This document shows, one piece after another, positions 61,228 to 64,000 of a DNA stretch of 64,000 nt. Location: contig JAEDCT010000003.1 in assembly GCA_016294035.1 (NCBI GenBank), positions 1 to 64,000 of the forward strand. The letters run 5' to 3'. Positions within the stretch are counted from its first letter, which is position 1. Each line of letters starts with the position of its first letter. The translations under genes were made by a program, and so were the position numbers. Source of the stretch: Treponema sp. Its GTDB lineage: Bacteria > Spirochaetota > Spirochaetia > Treponematales > Treponemataceae. The notes under the pieces were generated by a model. That model saw only the letters and a list, made by a program, of their open reading frames with translations. It was not told where the DNA came from and did not search any database.

Positions 61228-61233
61228 TATTCT
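61228..61233 (+). promoter_or_regulatory. -10 box 7 nt before the 61241 start
   Basis: TATTCT ends 7 nt before the ATG, as in other leaderless candidates here, but the -35 (TGGTGA at 17 nt) is weak. Confidence 0.4.
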
Positions 61234-61240
61234 TTTTGTC

Positions 61241-62065
61241 ATGGAAAGAAATCACAAAGTAAAAGACGGGGTTTATATTCCTGACACGGGAATCAAATAT
61301 CCTGATATACCAACCACATATATTGTTCCGGCAGAACAAATCAGAAAAGTTACTGTTGATGAAACATACCCATTCCTGGATAATTCACCCAGCGGAAAAC
61401 TTCGGTCCTTCCTTGTATATACAATATGCTTTCTGTTTGCATTTCCCCTGAACAAAATAAGATACGGCGTAAAAATAGTCGGACGCGAGAACATCAGAAA
61501 AAACAGGAAGCTGTTTGCAAACGGAGCCGTTACATGCTCAAACCACGTATACAGATGGGATTTTGTATCTATCCTTTACGCACTTAAATTCAGAAAGCTC
61601 TGGGTTCCCGTACGTCGTGAGCACATGGAAGGTAAGGATGCCTTCATAATACGAGGCATAGGCGGAATTCCAGTCTCAGAAACCCTTGCAGGCGGAAGAA
61701 AATTCAACAAGGCCTTCGATGAATTGAACAGGCAGAAAAAATGGATCCATGTTTTTCCAGAAAGCTGCAGATGGGACTTTTATCAGCCAATACGCCCATT
61801 CAAAAACGGAGCATTTACATTTGCGGTAAGATGGAACGTTCCCGTAATTCCCATGGCATTCAGCTACCGAAAGCCGGGATTTTTTAGAAAGCTTCTTGGA
61901 ACAAAACATCCACTAATAACACTGACAATCGGTGAGCCAATACTCCCAGACCTAAAAAATAATAGCAGAAAAGAAGCACTAAACAAGCTCAGGGACGAAA
62001 CACATAAAAGTATTTGCAAGCTTGCAGGAATCGAAGAAAACAAGTGGGATTCGTTCACGCAATAA
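61241..62065 (+). CDS. Lysophospholipid acyltransferase family protein
   Basis: A 274-residue PlsC-like acyltransferase. The catalytic HX4D box is SNHVYRWDFVSI, followed by RREHMEGKDAFIIRGIGGIP, and the VFPESCRWDFYQPIRPFKNG box corresponds to the FPEGTR motif but has S in place of G and extra aromatic residues. A hydrophobic helix lies at about 60-75. Substrate is unknown; it is diverged from the plsC at 10869. The ATG at 61241 has no SD and follows a TATTCT box by 7 nt. It converges with the GH3 gene. Confidence 0.8.
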   Translation: MERNHKVKDGVYIPDTGIKYPDIPTTYIVPAEQIRKVTVDETYPFLDNSPSGKLRSFLVYTICFLFAFPLNKIRYGVKIVGRENIRKNRKLFANGAVTCSNHVYRWDFVSILYALKFRKLWVPVRREHMEGKDAFIIRGIGGIPVSETLAGGRKFNKAFDELNRQKKWIHVFPESCRWDFYQPIRPFKNGAFTFAVRWNVPVIPMAFSYRKPGFFRKLLGTKHPLITLTIGEPILPDLKNNSRKEALNKLRDETHKSICKLAGIEENKWDSFTQ

Positions 62066-62096
62066 AAAAGGCCTGCAATAATCTGCAAGCCTAAAA
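62066..62096 (-). terminator. Terminator after the GH3-family gene
   Basis: Minus-strand AGGCTTGCAG pairs with CTGCAGGCCT-like sequence around TTATT (62073-62093), with a single mismatch, followed by six T. Confidence 0.7.
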
Positions 62097-62105
62097 AAAC
62101 ATCGA

Positions 62106-63800
62106 TTAGTTTCTGATCAAATCCCTGAACATCTTGTAGCGTTTGTCATCCTGCATAAGAAGATTCAGCTTGAACTGACCATCACGCGCTCCCATATCAA
62201 TGCACCTTGCCTTGTATGTTTCAAAGGAATTCCTGCACAGAATATGTCCACAAGGATCCTTTACTCGGAAAGAGTCTCTTTTTGCTGCATACTCAATATT
62301 AGATTCATGCAGAATTTTGTCAACTTCCCTGGTGAACATCTGACATGCAGCATCATCCACACCATCATCATCAAACTCATAGAAGAAATGATAGTTTGAG
62401 TCAGAAAGATCAGCAAAACCAACAAAAAACTTAGTTTTCAGCTTAGTATTTTTCTCGGCAGCCCTTACAGCATTAATAAACTGGCTTTCATGAATTTTCT
62501 CACCTGTCATGGAAACAATGCCGTTTGTTTTCTGAATAAGCTTGATTGTAGGAATTGTTCCATATTTTCCAGTAACCTCAATCATGTCATTCATGTCATA
62601 GCGATACAATCCAGCATAAGTTGAAACATAAATACAGTATCTCTTTCCAACCTCAAGTTCATGCAATCTGTAAAACTTAGGATTTTCATTGTCAATATCA
62701 TCAACAGAAATGAATTCGAAGAAATGCATGTGAGGGAACAATACCGTGTCATCCTTGCCATTCATTACAAGACCAGCACGACATTCCGAAGAGAAATAAC
62801 TAAATTCCATGTGAAGCATATCCTTTGGGAATGACTCACGGAATTTCTCAAGATAAACATAAGTATTTCCGCAATACCATGTATTCAACAGCTGCATGTC
62901 AGGCCAGTAATGTTTTGGAAGGACATTACCGTACTTTTCCTTTAAGGCCCTAAGTTCCCTAGCCCTTTCTGGATTTGGCTTTAAGTACGGTTCAATTTCA
63001 GCACGAATATTCTCCGGAATATTGAGATCGGCTTTAAGAGTACCATTTTCAATATCATTAATATAATCATCATAGAATTCGTTTACATTATTCTGCATCT
63101 CAACAATTGTTGAAGGATTTGCAGTAACAATAAGAGACACATTCTTTTCAATTCCCATTCGCATTATTGTATAATAGCGTGCCTTATAATCCGCAATGGC
63201 AAACACGGCAGCAGGAGCTGAATAAAGTTTCTTAACAAATTCAGGACAATTTTTTTGTGTTACGCCGGAAACAGAACCATAAACAGTTCCATCTGGAGCA
63301 GCTCCTTCTATTGACTTTCCAACAATAGAAACAATCTGTCCCCAGAAAACCTTTGGTCTGTGCATGATCATGGAATAAAGCCAGAGCTTTGTCATTTTAT
63401 TGTAAATTGAATTGTAATATTCGTAAGTAATTGGAATCCACTTAGGTTCCTTTGTTGTACCGCTTGTAGTGGCATACATCATTGGCTTGCCAGGAAACAA
63501 AACCCCAGCCTCACCATTCTTATGCCTGTCAATATATGGTCTCAATATTTCATAATCACATTTTGGAACATTAGAAATCCATCTGGCATACAAATCATCA
63601 TAATTCTTGGCCTTCAGGATTTCAGCATAATTATGTTCTTTTCCCCAAACTGAATCCTTTGCATATTCAAGAATTCCCCTGAGAGTCATTTCCTCTGCTT
63701 TCCTGCAGTTTTTCGAAGCTTTATCTAACTTATTTTTCTGAATCTTTCCGGCAATTGAAAGAAGCAATGTGGCTTTAAGAGCACCTTTCTGTTTCTTCAT
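62106..63800 (-). CDS. GH3-family acyl-adenylating enzyme
   Basis: A 564-residue protein of the GH3 branch of the adenylate-forming (ANL) superfamily. In plants GH3 enzymes conjugate amino acids to carboxylic acids via acyl-AMP; bacterial members have mostly unknown substrates. The phosphate loop is TTSGTTKEPKWIPIT (about 111-125). YFSSECRAGLVMNG and LYRYDMNDMIEVTGKYGTIP match further nucleotide-binding motifs, and a C-terminal lid with MTGEKIHESQF follows. There is no signal peptide. It is monocistronic with its own terminator; no amino-acid or secondary-metabolite genes adjoin it. Confidence 0.85.
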   Translation of the reverse strand: MKKQKGALKATLLLSIAGKIQKNKLDKASKNCRKAEEMTLRGILEYAKDSVWGKEHNYAEILKAKNYDDLYARWISNVPKCDYEILRPYIDRHKNGEAGVLFPGKPMMYATTSGTTKEPKWIPITYEYYNSIYNKMTKLWLYSMIMHRPKVFWGQIVSIVGKSIEGAAPDGTVYGSVSGVTQKNCPEFVKKLYSAPAAVFAIADYKARYYTIMRMGIEKNVSLIVTANPSTIVEMQNNVNEFYDDYINDIENGTLKADLNIPENIRAEIEPYLKPNPERARELRALKEKYGNVLPKHYWPDMQLLNTWYCGNTYVYLEKFRESFPKDMLHMEFSYFSSECRAGLVMNGKDDTVLFPHMHFFEFISVDDIDNENPKFYRLHELEVGKRYCIYVSTYAGLYRYDMNDMIEVTGKYGTIPTIKLIQKTNGIVSMTGEKIHESQFINAVRAAEKNTKLKTKFFVGFADLSDSNYHFFYEFDDDGVDDAACQMFTREVDKILHESNIEYAAKRDSFRVKDPCGHILCRNSFETYKARCIDMGARDGQFKLNLLMQDDKRYKMFRDLIRN

Positions 63801-63862
63801 GATAATTCTCCACCTGAAAAAAAATTATAATACTTTACATCCCAAAAAAAACATATAGAAAA

Positions 63863-63890
63863 TAAAAACCCGGTGAAAACTCACCGGGAA
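63863..63890 (-). terminator. Terminator of the gene entering at the right edge
   Basis: Minus-strand CCCGGTGA (63888-63881) pairs perfectly with TCACCGGG (63876-63869), followed by five T. Confidence 0.85.
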
Positions 63891-63908
63891 AAACTAGCCT
63901 ATTAAAAA

Positions 63909-64000
63909 TCAGCCAACAGTAACATTTACAGTAACTTTCTTTGCACCAGCAGCAGCCTTAACAAGTGTACCAGTTGACTTTCCGCCGTTCTTAACAGTTA
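63909..64000 (-). CDS. C-terminal fragment of an unknown protein
   Basis: The last 29 codons of a gene that continues beyond the window. The fragment is rich in Gly, Ala, Lys, Val and Thr (GTLVKAAAGAKKVTVNVTVG at its end) and looks beta-stranded or repetitive. A stop and a strong terminator follow. Too little is present to name it. Confidence 0.6.
   Translation of the reverse strand, partial: TVKNGGKSTGTLVKAAAGAKKVTVNVTVG

Overview
The window is an AT-rich chromosomal segment from a spirochaete, most likely a gut or rumen Treponema. This rests on the protein sequences, on the spirochaete-like gene order rpsB-tsf-frr-uppS-cdsA-dxr-rseP without pyrH, on a class III adenylate cyclase / FecR-like / outer-membrane cluster of the kind recalled from Treponema pallidum, and on a lipoprotein GH5 endoglucanase that fits a plant-fibre habitat. 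No transposase, integrase, CRISPR array or complete mobile element is visible. None of the six tRNA genes encodes CCA.

Layout. 1-440: a hairpin cluster and a tRNA-Val/Pro/Phe operon (minus). 546-1407: an XRE regulator and HU. 1508-5886: rpsF-ssb-rpsR-rplI, then dnaB and a stand-alone RlmK-type 23S methyltransferase. 5949-11651 (minus): a DUF3943 protein, L31, Rho, a bactofilin, S20, a 57-residue zinc-ribbon gene and an acyltransferase. 11728-16203: secretin, GspE-type ATPase and GspF-type platform protein with no pilin genes. 16263-21451: a Ca/Na antiporter, a YcgN-like protein, the diaminobutyrate aminotransferase/decarboxylase pair with an attenuator-like hairpin between them, and 5-FCL. 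21601-28585: a compact six-gene operon (SPFH/zinc-ribbon protein, four-helix membrane protein, large membrane-hairpin protein, two helical paralogues, beta-solenoid protein) that I cannot match to a described system. 28627-29920: a GH5 cellulase behind a large inverted repeat. 29993-36279 (minus): adenylate cyclase, FecR/FN3-repeat protein and FN3-barrel protein with overlapping reading frames. 36415-42244: an S66 peptidase, an HD-GYP protein, an ABC-F ATPase and a DEAD-box helicase. 42538-44699: tRNA-Gly, RNase III, ACP, L32 and CoaD. 44777-46837: a lipoprotein, a HEAT-repeat protein and Maf. 46847-55156: the translation/isoprenoid/envelope operon. 55257-57981 (minus): glycogen synthase and an aminotransferase. 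58118-58573: tRNA-Thr, tRNA-Tyr and a duplicated tRNA-Tyr tail. 58638-64000: a leucine-rich-repeat protein, a GGDEF protein, an acyltransferase, a GH3-family protein and the end of an unknown gene.

Two themes stand out. First, a set of genes lacks a Shine-Dalgarno site and instead has a promoter whose -10 box ends 6 or 7 nt before the start codon. Six of these also have a TTG-type -35 exactly 17 nt upstream (plsC, ldcA, the HD-GYP gene, coaD, the 44777 lipoprotein and the LRR gene), which predicts leaderless mRNAs. Second, the six-gene SPFH operon looks like a membrane-associated scaffold and is the best candidate for an undescribed system.

All promoter, terminator and RNA-structure calls were made by eye, without folding software or database searches.
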